Shown here: piece after piece, positions 15,201 through 24,550 of the stretch
How positions within the stretch are numbered: position 1 is the first letter of the stretch
Layout: every line of letters begins with the position of its first letter
Source: Metridium senile
Lineage: Eukaryota; Cnidaria; Anthozoa; Actiniaria; Metridiidae
Length of the DNA: 64,000 nucleotides
Direction of reading: 5' to 3'
Assembly (NCBI GenBank): GCA_949775045.1
Contig: OX459096.1
Coordinates: forward strand, 39,707,158 to 39,771,157
The notes under the pieces: generated by a model
Told to the model about the DNA's origin: nothing
Databases searched by the model: none
What the model saw: the letters and a program-made list of their open reading frames with translations, nothing else
Position numbers and translations under genes: made by a program

Positions 15201-18200
15201 TCAGCAGATTCATCAACTCTTCTTTTCTTTAATGGAATTTCCATAGCTGAAATGCATTAGCAATATACTATGATCACTGTCTAATTATAAATCATTCTAA
15301 ATTGTGAGAAAAAAATCTCCAAAAAATGTAAAGTGAGACACATTTCTACTTACTTGCTGAGAATATCCTATGATATTGGCCATTTATATCAACTCATTTA
15401 TTCCATCTCAACTGTATCTGTAGATTAATATTAAATTATACTTATCTTTTTAGTTAGAACTGTCAAATAGATAAGATGCAGTTGCATACATCTGTTTTGT
15501 TATTTTTCTCAAGTTTTTGGGTGTTTAAAGTTGCAAAAACTTACAAATAATCGATATTCTTAAAATTAGGAAGCAAAGGATCATGGGTAATTAACAGGTG
15601 TAAGAAGGATAATGCTGTCATAGATTCCTATCAATACGATTTTATGCCATTTTTAACAAAAAAAAAATGATCATCAGCATCTTATAATCATGCATTGTAA
15701 AATTGATAATTGTACATACCTTAATACAGGTGTAAAGCTTCAAGTCATGAAACACGAAAAAACAACATGGCGGACTCGAGAACAGCCATTGCCAAAAGAG
15801 GCTGACTTGATTAAAACAAACCTTTATATGTTTTTTTTTTGTCAGTTACGCCCCATGAAATACAAATATATTATAGATGTTTCCAACAAAACTGCTTGTC
15901 AATAATTTGCATCATTTTTCTGTTTATTACTGCCAGAAACAGTAGAGAAGGAAATTTAACACAGGAAGCCCAATTCTTATAATTTGGGCTTTTTTCTAAT
16001 TAAGCATACACATACAAATTCCGTGAACCAGAAACAACAGCAATGATGACAAATTAGCAACTTTTAACCTGAAATCACTAAAGTCATCAATAATGTAGTG
16101 AATTACAAAGAAAAAATCAAACAAACTTTCCAAAACTATGTGAAAAATAAGAAAGACTAAATGTTACATGATAGAATGTTTGAAAAAATAACTATTTTTC
16201 ACATGGAAAAGTTTTGCAAGCTTATTTCCTTGGTAATTAGGCAATTTTTTACGAAAATAGGCTTGAAATAAATTATTTTCTAAAAATTCTATTTTTAAGT
16301 GATGACGTCATAGCTAATTTGCATAAATTACCCTTAAATGACTTCAGAAAAATTGGTGACATCTTTTAATTAAATCAGCACCTTCCAAACTACAGATTTA
16401 AGCAAAGAAACTAAAATGATCACAAAGTTCCCACGGGAGTGATTTTAACTACATAAGGCCCCGGACTATATGTTACACATCACATAAACATGTTCTTGGC
16501 ACTGAATACAGCTAACATTAAAGCAAAGCACCCAAAAGTGTGACCACCGCTAATGTATTCGCATACTTTCGTCTATGCTGTTATCCAATCAGCATTACAG
16601 GATTGTCCTATCTTCTCTCTGATCTAAATGCTAATTGGAGGATTGCGCTACAAAAGTATGCGAATACATTATCAGTGGTCACAGTCTTGAGCATCTTGCT
16701 ATAACGTTGGTCTCCCTTGAGAAGTTTTGCGTTCACGTTCACAACAGAGTTTTCAGTAGTACTGACAAGAAGTCAACATTAGCAGTTTGTAAATATAATT
16801 TTGTGAACAAGTCCACATAGCCGAGCACTATGTTAGAAGCTCCTAATATTTCATTTCTTTACTCACTACATTCACTGCATTTGAGGGACTGAGACAGAAC
16901 CCCTGATGACGTAACAAACATCTACTAACCAATCACAATTGCAAAACGTCTGGGACTGAATCAGTACAAAAGATTAAGTACATTGTAAGGCGTTTGATTA
17001 TATTTCACAATGAAACTGAAATATATAGATTCCATATCTTACATGTATTTTCTTGTTTGCAGTTGTTGATCGAGAAGTTTGAAGACTTTGCACATGATAC
17101 AACACACGTGGGTACCGAACGTGTTGCAAACACCAATGCATTGTGTGACCAGCTAATTGGAACAGGACATTCTGATGCTGCTACTATTGCTGAATGGAAA
17201 GATGGTATCAATGAATCATGGGCGAATCTATTAGAACTCATCGAGACACGTAAAAAGGTAATGTTACTGTGAGGCGTTGTCACTTGTTAAGACAACTGTT
17301 ATAGTTGTTACCTGATGTTGTTGTGCTAATTGTTTTTGTTGGTTGGCTTTGGTTGGTAGTTTTCGTAGTTGTTTTTTGTTTTTTTTTGTTTTTGTTTATT
17401 GTAGTTTTTGTTATTGTTTTTAATGTAAAGTTACAGTTAATGCTGTTGAAGTTGTAGTTAGTGGTTACGCGAACACTTTGTATATGCTGAACATTGTTGT
17501 TTTTGTCTATTTTCTGTGATACTTGTTTTTGTTGGTTGGCTATTGGTTGGTGGTTTTTGTGGTTTTGTTGTTGTTTATTGTAGTTTTTTTCTTTGTTGTT
17601 GTTGATGTAATTGTAGTGTTAACAGTGTTAATAGTAGTGGTTACGTTGTATTTGTGTTTTTGTCTATTTTCTGTAATACTTGTTTTTTCACCTAAATCGT
17701 TTTTGTTACTTTGAAGTGCTTCTAAGAATTGCTTATTTTTGTTTCTGTATTCATTGTTATTCTAAGTTGTTTCTTAATATTTAATTGTGATTTTTAGATG
17801 CTGGAAGCAGCTCGTGAACTACACAAATACTTCCATGACTGCAAAGAGGTGCTTGCTATGATCTACGAGAAACAAAACCTTCTGACTGACGATCTTGGAC
17901 GTGACAGAGCCAGTGTACGTCACTTGAAGAGAAACTTACAGAGCTTTGAAGCTGATTTGGCGCCACTAGGAAATGAGGTTAGTTTATTGAAAAATTAGTC
18001 AGTGCCGGTATGGTAGCTAGTGAATGATGATAATCATTGCTATAACGAGAATAAATGGTCATGATGATAATAGCCTTTTTCAAGACGGTCTTGTGACGGA
18101 CAAGTTGCCTTATGACAGACAAGTTGTCTGGTGTGAACAAGATTTGAGACGAAAAAGTCGTCTGGTTTTGTTTGATTCACATTGAAACGAACAAATGTAC

Positions 18201-21200
18201 CAACGATTTGTCTGTCGAGATAATGAGAATATTTATGGTAGTGATGAATGTAGTTATGATAGTGATGATGATAATGAAAGTAGTGGTGCATATTCTACTC
18301 AAATATGTATTTTTAGATCATTATTTAAACTATTGTTGTGTTCTGTAGGTATCTGCGGTACAAGAAGAAGCAAATCGCCTCCTCGGTTCATATGCAGGTG
18401 ACAAGGCAAAGGAAATCCAAGCCAAGGAAAACGAGGTTGTAGAAGCATGGAAAAACCTGCACCTTCGTGTACGACGTCGAATGGAGAAACTTCACGATGC
18501 TGATGATTTGTATCGATTCCTAATTGCTGTCCAGGACCAAATGTTATGGATGAACGACATGTTAAAACATATCTTGACTTACGAGAAAGCCAAGTAAGTC
18601 TTGATTCCAGTTAGCGATATGCATTTCGACATTGTAAATTACTACTGGTTCAAAAATATTATTGCGTAACATTACCCTTGAGACAATGTAACTTTGTATC
18701 AAAATTGTTCTTACCGAATATTTATCTTACAATCCAAGCGGGAATTTGAATGTTTATATGTGATGTAGAACGACGTGTTTGCCCCATACACGCCCTATTG
18801 TTACGACTCTTGTGTTTTTATTACGAAAATCAAGTCATTTTGTAAAGGGTCACTCTAAATGTATTTTTAGATGATTAACACGTGTCCTGATAACTAAGAC
18901 AAAACCATGACACTGTAACTCTACAGACATTTTTTGTCCCTTCCCTGTTCCTATTTACATCGCTCCAGTTTTCCTAATTGTTTGTCAAGTGTCCTCTATT
19001 TCTATTTAATTTTTACCTGACATCAACTGCTGTCTTCTGTGTTTAGGGATGTGTCGGGCGTTGAAGTCCTCATGGATCAACATCAAAGTCGCAGAGTAGA
19101 AATCGACGGCCGTGAAGAAAGCTTCAACGGCGTCATTAAAATGGGAGAAGAACTTTTAGGCAAAAATCATTATGCATCTGATGAGGTGAGTTTGTACCAC
19201 TAATACTGAGTATTAATACAATGAATATTCAAACCCTACATATGTTGCAGGGATTTTCAGCTCCTTCCATCTCGACGGTTACGACTTATTTGCACGTTGG
19301 AATTTGTTCAGTTTTCACAACCAACTAATTAGCTACTTGACTAATTACGGTCGCCTAATTAGTTGTGATTAATGGTCGTAAAAGAAACAAATTCCAGCGC
19401 ACAACCACCATCCCGCAGTATATCGAGAATTGATAAAAGTTTTTATTGTTTTTGGAATTTCTGTAAAAAGGATAAATGTCTTTTTTGACATTGTAGAGCG
19501 CTTATTGTAAAACGACAAAAAAAATTATTTCAATTATACTATTATTTAATGCAAACCTTTCTTCATGTTTTCAGATCCGTGAGAAAATCAACATGTTGAA
19601 TCGTCATCGTGATGAAATGCTTCTTGAATGGGACAAACGATGGGAACATCTTGGTCTAAGTACGTAAAATATATAGAACTTGTTGTTTGACTCTATTGTA
19701 TTTTTTATTTCATCCCGTTCTGTTCTGTTCTGTTCTATTCCATTCCTTCTTATCCATTCTGTTCTAGTTTATTTCATTCTGTTCTGTTTTAGTGCGTTCC
19801 AGTCTTATCTAAAATATAATATATTATCTTATCTATTGTATTCCATTTTGTTTTATTTGATTTTGTCCTGCTCTATTTCATTTTATTCAATTCCTATCTT
19901 GCTAGTGTGTATTTACAAGCGAAGCCTTTTTCACAAAGCGTTTTCTCAATTTGTTTGACTTTTTTGTATATTATTTCTCTCAGTTCTTGAAGTCATGCAG
20001 TTCGCCCGCGATGCTCATCTGGCTGAAGGTTGGGTCATGGCACAGGAAACTACCTTGAAAACAGAAAACCTGGGTGTAAGTACTATAAGACATGGTTATA
20101 TGGTTCTACAATTATCTCTTAGCGTAATTCAATTAGAGTACAAATAGTATATCCGTGAAACAAAAGAGTGATTTTCAGTAAACCGTGAAACAAACTTTGG
20201 TGTATCATTCTTCATTCCATTATTCCATTACTATCACACTTTAACTGATACACTTTGTTTCACGGGTTATTGAAAACCACTCCAGTAAAATACTAAGTAG
20301 TACAATTTTTGCTATTTCTATTGTTTTCTATTGTCTATTGTAGCACTATTTTGTATTTCAATCTAGCTCTATGAATAATTGACCAAAACCAAAGACAAAT
20401 TAAACGAATGAATGAACACTCAATCTTGAATAAATAATCTTACCTTTGTATGTTTCCATGTTGTAGGCTGATATCGCAGAGGTTGAGAAGCTTATCGAGA
20501 AACACTCTAATTTAGAGAAACTTATCACTAGTCAGGAGGATAGATTCAACGCACTCGAGAGGCTAACAACGGTTAGTATTAATAATACATGCATAATCTT
20601 ATATTATTAATATATTTGGCTCACTTTCGCGCGTACTATCAATAAATGTACCTCATGATTGCTGTGTGAGAAAGCCTACTTTTAAGCCCTACTTAAGACC
20701 AATACTCAGGGTCTTAAAATAATTCAAGTCTTCTCGGATAAGGACGTTAAAGACCCTGTTGTGCTGTTCGCAAAGAGTAGGGGATTGTCTCCTGGTACAT
20801 CAGTTAGGTCTCGGAAGCATACACTAATCCACACTCATTATTGTAAACTGCTTCTTGCAGTCCGAGAAGTCATCCAAATATATCATCAAGAAATTGTCAT
20901 ATACTGGCATGGTAGACTGCGCAATATTAAGTACCAAATATTATTATTATTATTATTTATGTTGATTTATTTTTCAGTTTGAGCTTCGTGAAGCTCGTCG
21001 ACGCCAAATGGAGAAAGAACAGCGAGAAAAAGAAGAAAGAGAAAGACAACAGCGCGAAGAAAGACAGAGACTAGAAGACGAAATCCGAGAACGTCAAAGA
21101 GAGGAAGAGGACAAGAAACAACGCGAGGAAGAGTCGAGAAAAGGCGAGGAAGGTGGTGTTATCGAGCAAGTTACTGCTGCTGTCGCTCAAGAAGCACAAT

Positions 21201-23685
21201 CGGTGAGTTTGGTGATGATGTTGTAGTTGTTGCCGTTGTTGATGCTGTTGTTGTTGTTGTTCTTGCTGTTGATGATGATGCATGATGTTGTGGTTGTTGA
21301 TGATGATGTTGTTGTTGATGATCATGCTGTTGTAGTTGTAGTTGATGATGATGTGGTTGATGATGTGGTTGATAATGTTGTTGTTGATGATCATGCTGTT
21401 GTAGTTGTAGTTGATGATGATGTGGTTGATGATGTTCTTGTTGATCTTGTTTTGATGTTCTTGATCATATTGTTGACGATGTTGTAGTTGTTGTTGATGA
21501 TGTTGTTAATGATGTTATTAATGATGTTGTTAATGATGTTGTTAATGATGTTGATGGGCTGAATAACTAACGCTATCCTCTCGTCTTCAGGCACCACCAC
21601 AGGATGAACACCATGGTGAGTTCGGTTTATCGTTGTTTTGCTATGTTTTCATCTCGTTATTGTAATAATTAGAGTGTCCACAATGAATCCATGTAATGAA
21701 TATTAGCTGTTATTGTTATCTTAATACTAATGTATATTTCTAACACCGTAGAAGACCAAGACATGGATAGTAATTATAATGGCTATCTACAACGTAAGCC
21801 AACTATGGATGGACCAAACAGGAAGGCAGCCATAAGGTAATAAAACGAATTAGTAGATATCACGCCTTCTTATTGGCTGAGGGCACACAGCACGCACGTA
21901 TTTGCATGTTGATCAGATATGTCAATTTGTACTTTATAAAAGAAATAGAAAAGCTGCGTTTGCCGATAAAGAACGAACGAAAAGTCTCTAACTCTTTTCA
22001 TATTAAAATTGAGTTCGCTGAAGCGTGCGTTACCGAGGAATAGCAGCACTCCAAGTGATCGATTTGAGCCAATGGGGAACTCAGATTTTGTGTAATGCAC
22101 GAAATTTTAATATTAAAACTGCACACAGCACGCGCGCGCGTTTTCTGTTTCTTATACTTCAATACCATCTGAATGTCAGTCAACGCTGTTCGTGCTTATT
22201 AACGGGAATTATTTCATTTAGGCAATGGAAACAGTATTATGTGATCTTAAAGGATTTCGAACTACGATTCTATAAAGACCAAAAGAGTGCAAGTCATGTA
22301 AGTGTACATTAATATTTTTTTTACATTTAAAAAGTATTTCTTTGCTATTCTCATTATTGTTATGTACTACTTATGTTAAGTCAAAAGCTATACATGATCT
22401 GGTACCGTGTTTTGCTTTTTTTATACCCTACCGTTTAATAACTGTACTGTATGCATTGAATTGTTTCCATTGTATGCACTTCTTATTCACGAGTTGTTCT
22501 GTAATCGTTTGATGTGTAGGAACATCCAGCAGCACATCCACTACCAACATTAGACAGCGTGGCGGAGATAGCATCAGATTATAGCAAGAGAAAACATGTA
22601 TTCAGATTCAGGTAACTATTTCTACTTCTATTCTATTCGCTTCTATTCTATTCTATTCTATTCTATTCTATTCTATTCTATTCTATTCTATTCTATTCTA
22701 TTCTATTCTATTCTATTCTATTCTATTCTATTCTATTCTATTCTATTCTATTCTATTCTATTCTATTCTATTCTATTCTATTCTATTCTTTTCTATTCTT
22801 TTCTATTCTTTTCTATTCTTTTCTATTCTTTTCTATTCTTTTCTATTCTTTTCTATTCTATTCTATTCTTTTCTATTCTTTTCTATTCTTTTCTATTCTT
22901 TTCTATTCTTTTCTATTCTTTTCTATTCTTTTCTATTCTTTTCTATTCTTTTCTATTCTTTTCTATTCTTTTCTTTTCTATTCTATTCTATTCTATTCTA
23001 TTCTATTCTATTCTATTCTATTCTATTCTATTCTATTCTATTCTATTCTATTCTATTCTATTCTATTCTATTCTATTCTATTCTATTCTATTCTATTCTA
23101 TTCTATTCTATTCTATTCTATTCTAGCTCGTTCTGTTCTGTTTTGCCAAATGGTTAGATGACAATATTTGTTTATTTCTCTTGTAGATCAAGCGATGGCC
23201 ACGAATTCCTCTTCCAAGCAAAAGACGACGTAAGTATCATTTTGATTTACACTGAAAACATTTACGATATTAAAGAGCACGTAGTAATTAGTTGTCTCTT
23301 GTGTAGAGTGAAGACATTAAACCTGTGAAACAAAATTAAGTAGTCAAGGTGTAATAGTCAAATAGACACAAAAGAAAACAATGGAATTAGAGACTGCTAA
23401 GGTTTATTAATCTAATATCTATTTCACGGGTTAAATGACTTCACTCTAACATCGCATTTCTGCAGTAACTTTAAAATGTTTTAGCGCGACATTCAATTCA
23501 AATAATATCATACTGAAAATGTGATTTTTTGAATTCAGGACGATCTTAACTTCTGGATCCAACACATCCAAGAATGCTCCAAAGCTCCTGAAACCCCGCC
23601 AAAACCATCCACACCCGACAAGAAGGACAAGAAAGGAAGCGGTTTCTTCAAGAGAAAAAGCAAAAATATCGAAGAAAAGAAGTAA
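207..23685 (+). CDS. SPTBN (beta-spectrin): Beta-spectrin, 3' part (late spectrin repeats to PH domain and stop)
   Basis: Membrane-skeleton protein that pairs with alpha-spectrin and links actin to membranes through ankyrin. The 5' part (actin-binding domain, early repeats) lies outside the window. Exons read: 207-299, 386-504, 683-779, 1096-1230, 1617-1667, 1754-1825, 1924-2003, 2196-2289, 2498-2689, 5074-5151, 5479-5651, 5990-6080, 6516-6662, 7083-7346, 7677-7807, 7946-8042, 8191-8481, 8847-9055, 9703-9907, 17063-17257, 17798-17977, 18349-18593, 19047-19185, 19575-19659, 19984-20075, 20467-20571, 20978-21202, 21591-21615 (25-nt microexon), 21752-21836, 22222-22297, 22520-22611, 23187-23229, 23539-23685. 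Phases agree at all junctions, giving 1450 codons. Residues 1 to about 1235 are spectrin repeats (motifs such as DALALQQF, HSDAATIAEWKDG, ALERLTT). The stretch DDLELWIADKEQVAGSQDIG near residue 845 matches the ankyrin-binding repeat 14/15 region. Residues 1236-1300 are a charged Arg/Glu linker. Residues 1310-1418 are a PH domain (WKQYYVILKDFELRFYKD, then FLFQAKDDDDLNFWIQHI), followed by a basic tail. Confidence 0.96.
1272..1490. mobile_element. MITE in spectrin intron
   Basis: The two ends are imperfect inverted repeats. The left starts TTACAGT and continues GTGAGAATCGAAAAACCG. The right ends CGCACTGTAA after GGTTTTTTGATT. There is a small insertion in the left arm. There is no coding sequence. 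It fits a non-autonomous DNA element of the Tc1/mariner size class, but the superfamily is not proven. Confidence 0.6.
2707..5055. repeat. Satellite, 33-bp unit, about 70 copies, in spectrin intron
   Basis: Direct tandem repetition of a 33-bp unit built on CATCACCATTATCAGATA with TAACATTAACAGATA. Some units are 27-36 bp variants (an extra TA near 2820-2880 and 3120-3170, shortened units near 3470-3550). Copies between 4500 and 5040 are nearly identical, suggesting recent expansion. Because 33 is a multiple of three, long open frames appear on both strands with 11-residue periodicity. These are not genes. The array fills the intron between exons 2498-2689 and 5074-5151. Confidence 0.97.
5690..5905. 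repeat. GGGATCAGGGATC-type dispersed repeat
   Basis: Short stretch with repeated GGGATCAGGGATC and related variants inside a spectrin intron. There is no coding potential. It probably belongs to a dispersed genomic repeat family, but no boundaries or target duplication could be fixed. Confidence 0.4.
9405..9645. repeat. CAT/TCA-rich tandem repeat, about 78-bp period
   Basis: The segment containing CACCTTCGTTATTACTAAAT recurs with a 78-bp offset (about 9470 and 9549), embedded in ATCATT/CATCAT-rich sequence in the intron before exon 9703-9907. Confidence 0.7.
10265..10270 (-). terminator. Polyadenylation signal of the transposon gene
   Basis: AATAAA on the minus strand (TTTATT on plus), about 150 bases downstream of the ORF stop and inside the transposon. 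Confidence 0.5.
10421..15244 (-). CDS. Academ-type transposase with XPG/FEN1-like nuclease, 1607 aa, intact
   Basis: Uninterrupted single-exon ORF inside the transposon, read from the ATG at 15244. The N-terminus has a possible zinc-binding cluster (CIICQ at about residues 19-23, then FHASCRKG) and a second one (CFFCQTHDD, YHRACW). The central part, roughly residues 350-1050, is transposase-like, with FLSVDNSDFSED near residue 510 and ILDGNHMKRAL further on, offered only as possible acidic catalytic sites. Residues about 1180-1420 carry the acidic motifs of a PIN/XPG nuclease: VVIIDAMAVVQ, VVFDRYD, EEADTRMLLHA, SPDTDVLVLAL and FTGCDQTG. The C-terminus (about 1550-1590) is a dense cysteine cluster beginning CGCKGKC, followed by an acidic tail. 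An AATAAA lies 150 bases past the stop (minus strand, 10265-10270). No frameshift or internal stop is present, so the element may be recently active. Confidence 0.9.
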   Translation of the reverse strand: MEIPLKKRRVDESADFTKCIICQEIKSNELLVKSISDEAYGKVLQYVFARAAYREEKLIEISKLLEGLTEEDLRKSNASFHASCRKGLVSSEKLDRAKARFEKAAESKNASVLFRTSGRPSLASRSCSLVPLSQESGENVAAISKRISRSSTATYDKQLCFFCQTHDDKQPVHAIQTESRGKQLSEFVKSCDNDLYKVFLSSAIRQEDALSIDVQYHRACWTKYVVRAQGIQTKEKGSDVQENKIAADVEFLNLIKGLLSKGKILSLDDAHQTYSNILNDHFCNWSPCRKTVRQFLIDHIDDLEFIRAFQRNKPDRFCLSAAKVAAIEAALNKPSEDSELEVIYDCAKIVRKEINEASMWQFNGSLEPDEKDIAPTKLFTLLQWILSGVVSDLHTEHRTEDVNTSAMLLAQQIMYHTKTDRQVNYKPKKDEEERTFRHHREYPLQVGVGLLSHQQMRSRSMIDVLHQLGVSVDYTRILRIETQLAQAVLRNSSEHNIYIPPELTKGKFIFLSVDNSDFSEDTPDGKNNLHATAMIVSQRKTRESSKVTLDVLNEVPKHKSLPETSIPQTELQPCYVPKNAQPKFPGFDLDTKPSRNITENAQQSDLAWAVSHSITRSQSDQPQIPTWSPYNSKLKSTALPLTTVAMMPLLAAPAHEWSTMLTVLMQAQKITAIVMGENRKTIITFDLQLYEMAVKLQLYKAPEFDHMIFRIGEMHTVMTSLRALGASIEDSGLDDAWVEADIYGPTTKHQILDGNHMKRALTAHSITYSALHDLYIEAFLKNERTDGDAECTRVLQASLEMNAICQEKQYEELGAQHDKLLAALETDNLKARLENFDKGMESQNPLFKFVRDYMKFVGCIMMFVRATREGNWKLHLESLKSLTKYFFAHDRLNYARLVPLYIAQMQKLEVEDPDVYHEFTQGNFCVNKNEIPFCAIGPDHAIEHVNKMMKIRGGLKGLTQQPAAMTRWFLIAPELSRIAVQAEVMVGVQRQMPKHHHDLTDAVIKRYNENIVKLKEVLEANDPFQEGGDLINIITKAVMPTEVKEDISNRDQIGQERFDSFVKERIGTGCTLSVWSPMKKANLKTWKSVRLSKKNKASNTIAALKDDRALFARFLVVVLSRPELDVKESISKFELSEYPRALFTSDGNLRHCVAKSKLLNILEGLLPEQQPPTSEELGRPVVIIDAMAVVQSMGKPTWVKTGRDLANHFVEIIDSRSTHASEVHVVFDRYDVPHSLKEKTRQVRQGTNPSVVYQISADAVIAKVTMAQLLCCNENKGALTIYLASHLIDCKKDAEKTYVVTSKDDCMSSCNLNLRHLRSWQEEADTRMLLHAVDATARGASSITIQSPDTDVLVLALWLYRRLCPFTSLIVGTGGKRRSIALGPLHEAIGEELVNALPGFHAFTGCDQTGTICGKGKVSCWNTLKKSERPILDAFSSLGSSQVISDDTYQMLERYTCQLYMSSTQLSSVQEVRWLLFSKKQYTDEQLPPTQAALHQMIKRANYVALVWKACDTPQPNFPAPTLHGWRQDGDRLQPVPTTLPPAPKAVLQLIKCGCKGKCITMSCSCCKHSLKCTDMCASCQPNCENRNSDNSSSTVNEDSDDEDLQM
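16539..16683. mobile_element. Palindromic MITE
   Basis: The left end TGTGACCACCGCTAATGTAT, running into TCGCATACTTT, is repeated inverted at the right end (AAAGTATGCGAATACATT, then CAGTGGTCACA). It lies just outside the Academ element in the same spectrin intron. No clear target duplication was seen. Confidence 0.65.
16684..17062. other. Remainder of spectrin intron after the transposon
   Basis: AT-rich intron sequence ending in the acceptor TTCTTGTTTGCAG before exon 17063-17257. I see no gene or further repeat. Confidence 0.6.
20166..20284. mobile_element. Small MITE with GTGAAACAAA-rich ends
   Basis: GAGTGATTTTCAGTAAACCG with GTGAAACAAA at the left is mirrored on the right by TTTGTTTCACGGGTTATTGA running into AAACCACTC. 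It lies inside a spectrin intron. A TAGAGTACAAA motif just upstream (20134) resembles the ends of other MITEs in the window. Confidence 0.6.
20690..20905 (+). mobile_element. SINE body fragment
   Basis: Contains TCTTCTCGGATAAGGACGT and the downstream block GTCTCCTGGTACA. The same blocks occur in the SINE-like copies at 43080-43515 and 47309-47560. It lies in the intron before exon 20978-21202 and has no tRNA-like head. Confidence 0.55.
21205..21560. repeat. GATGATGTTGTT low-complexity repeat
   Basis: Degenerate GAT/GTT trinucleotide-rich sequence with a longer duplicated block (GATGATCATGCTGTTGTAG twice) in the intron before the 25-nt microexon. The Val/Asp-rich open frame here is a by-product. 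Confidence 0.9.
22616..23125. repeat. (TTCTA)n / (TTCTATTCTT)n microsatellite
   Basis: About 510 bp of pure TTCTA pentamers. The central part (about 22790-22975) alternates TTCTA with TTCTT as a 10-bp unit. It is in the intron that splits the PH domain of beta-spectrin (exons 22520-22611 and 23187-23229). Confidence 0.98.
23304..23448. mobile_element. TA-flanked MITE, copy 1
   Basis: TAGAGTGAAG at the left and CTTCACTCTA at the right, with inner TTAACCCGTGAAAT-like arms. A near-identical copy lies at 58230-58374 in the intergenic region before RCOR. The TA flanks suggest a Tc1/mariner-type target. Confidence 0.75.
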
Positions 23686-24213
23686 AAACAAGGGATTAAT
23701 TTAAGCATTATTTGCTTCAGTAAGAACGTGTAAATCTAGCGAGTAAAATTGCCAGTAAAATTGCTCTGTGTTGAAGCAGCTCGATGCAGGTAAAAATGTC
23801 GGTGATTACGTTCCTTCGTAAGACCTGACAGCATAATGGTTACGTTAAAAAGGTGTTCAGACATGACGAAATATAACTAACTTAACTATTCTTTATCCAC
23901 TAAGTTAACCTACAAGGCGCCAAGTAATATCTAAAGCGTCCTTTTAAAACTTTATAGCTAGTCTATTAAATTGTTATCATTTTAGAAATAGAGCTATAAG
24001 CTCTGATTTGTGTGTATCCTATCCAGTACTACTATCGATTTTGTTGGTCAGCACTATCTTGTGACTGGCTGTTACTATGACTATTAACGATTCTCAATTA
24101 GGAATCAACTAAGTAAAGATAGCGTCCACCATTTCATTCTAGAAAAGATAAATCATACATTACTTCTTGTATTCCGTTTACAAGTAAACATAGATTGTGG
24201 ATATCTGTTGAAA

Positions 24214-24223
24214 AATAAATAAA
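24214..24223 (+). terminator. Beta-spectrin polyadenylation signal
   Basis: Two overlapping AATAAA hexamers about 530 bases after the spectrin stop, followed by T/G-rich sequence. This makes 23686 to about 24240 the 3' UTR. Confidence 0.7.
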
Positions 24224-24311
24224 CTTTGAGTCAAACTTGTCTTCACTTCTTATTTGTTGCTATATTTTTTTTAAACTACTGTGTTAAAAAAGCAAAAAAA
24301 AACACTGATTA

Positions 24312-24550
24312 GGGACTTGTCAGAAATTAGCAGGGGGGGAGGGGTCATCACTTTTTAAGAACCTAAAAAGGGAGGGTCACAAAATAATAAACCACCAAAA
24401 ATGAGGATTGTGCAAAAGAAGACACTGTGACATAGGGTAGGGTCAAGATATTATGATCCTTTACTTTGGGAGGGTCATGAAATTTTCATCACTTCATTTC
24501 AAAATTCCACCCCCCCCCCCCTCCCCCCCTGCTAATTTCTGACAAGTCCC
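24312..24550. mobile_element. MITE with TTA target duplication (PIF/Harbinger-like)
   Basis: The left end GGGACTTGTCAGAAATTAGC and its inverted copy at the right are flanked by TTA on both sides (24309-24311, 24551-24553). A 3-bp TTA duplication fits PIF/Harbinger. The right half of this element was later amplified in the adjacent satellite. Confidence 0.8.

Larger units (their letters stand above)
9912..16468 (-). mobile_element. 6.56-kb Academ-type (XPG-nuclease class) DNA transposon
   Basis: The left end TAGTCTGGGGCCTTATGTA is matched in inverted orientation at the right end (TAGTCCGGGGCCTTATGTA on the minus strand, ending at 16468). Flanking TAT at 9909-9911 and 16469-16471 is a 3-bp target duplication. 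Imperfect inverted similarity continues inward, for example TGATCATTTTAGTTTCTTT near both ends and ATGCAAATTAG next to ATGACGTCAT at 10205-10224 and 16301-16330. The single large gene runs on the minus strand. A 3-bp duplication plus a protein with a transposase-like centre, an XPG/FEN1-like nuclease and cysteine clusters is what I recall for Academ elements of the X subtype. The superfamily name is recall, while the ends and ORF are seen directly. Confidence 0.85.

Noticed and set aside
10421..15244. A host gene nested in the spectrin intron
   Set aside because: It is single-exon, sits between matching terminal inverted repeats with a target duplication, and has transposase-like content, so it is a transposon gene.
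18040..18291. His/Tyr-rich ORF of 83 codons on the minus strand
   Set aside because: Product of a GATGAT-type repeat in a spectrin intron.
21227..21487. Val/Asp-rich ORF of 86 codons
   Set aside because: Translation of a GAT/GTT low-complexity intron repeat.
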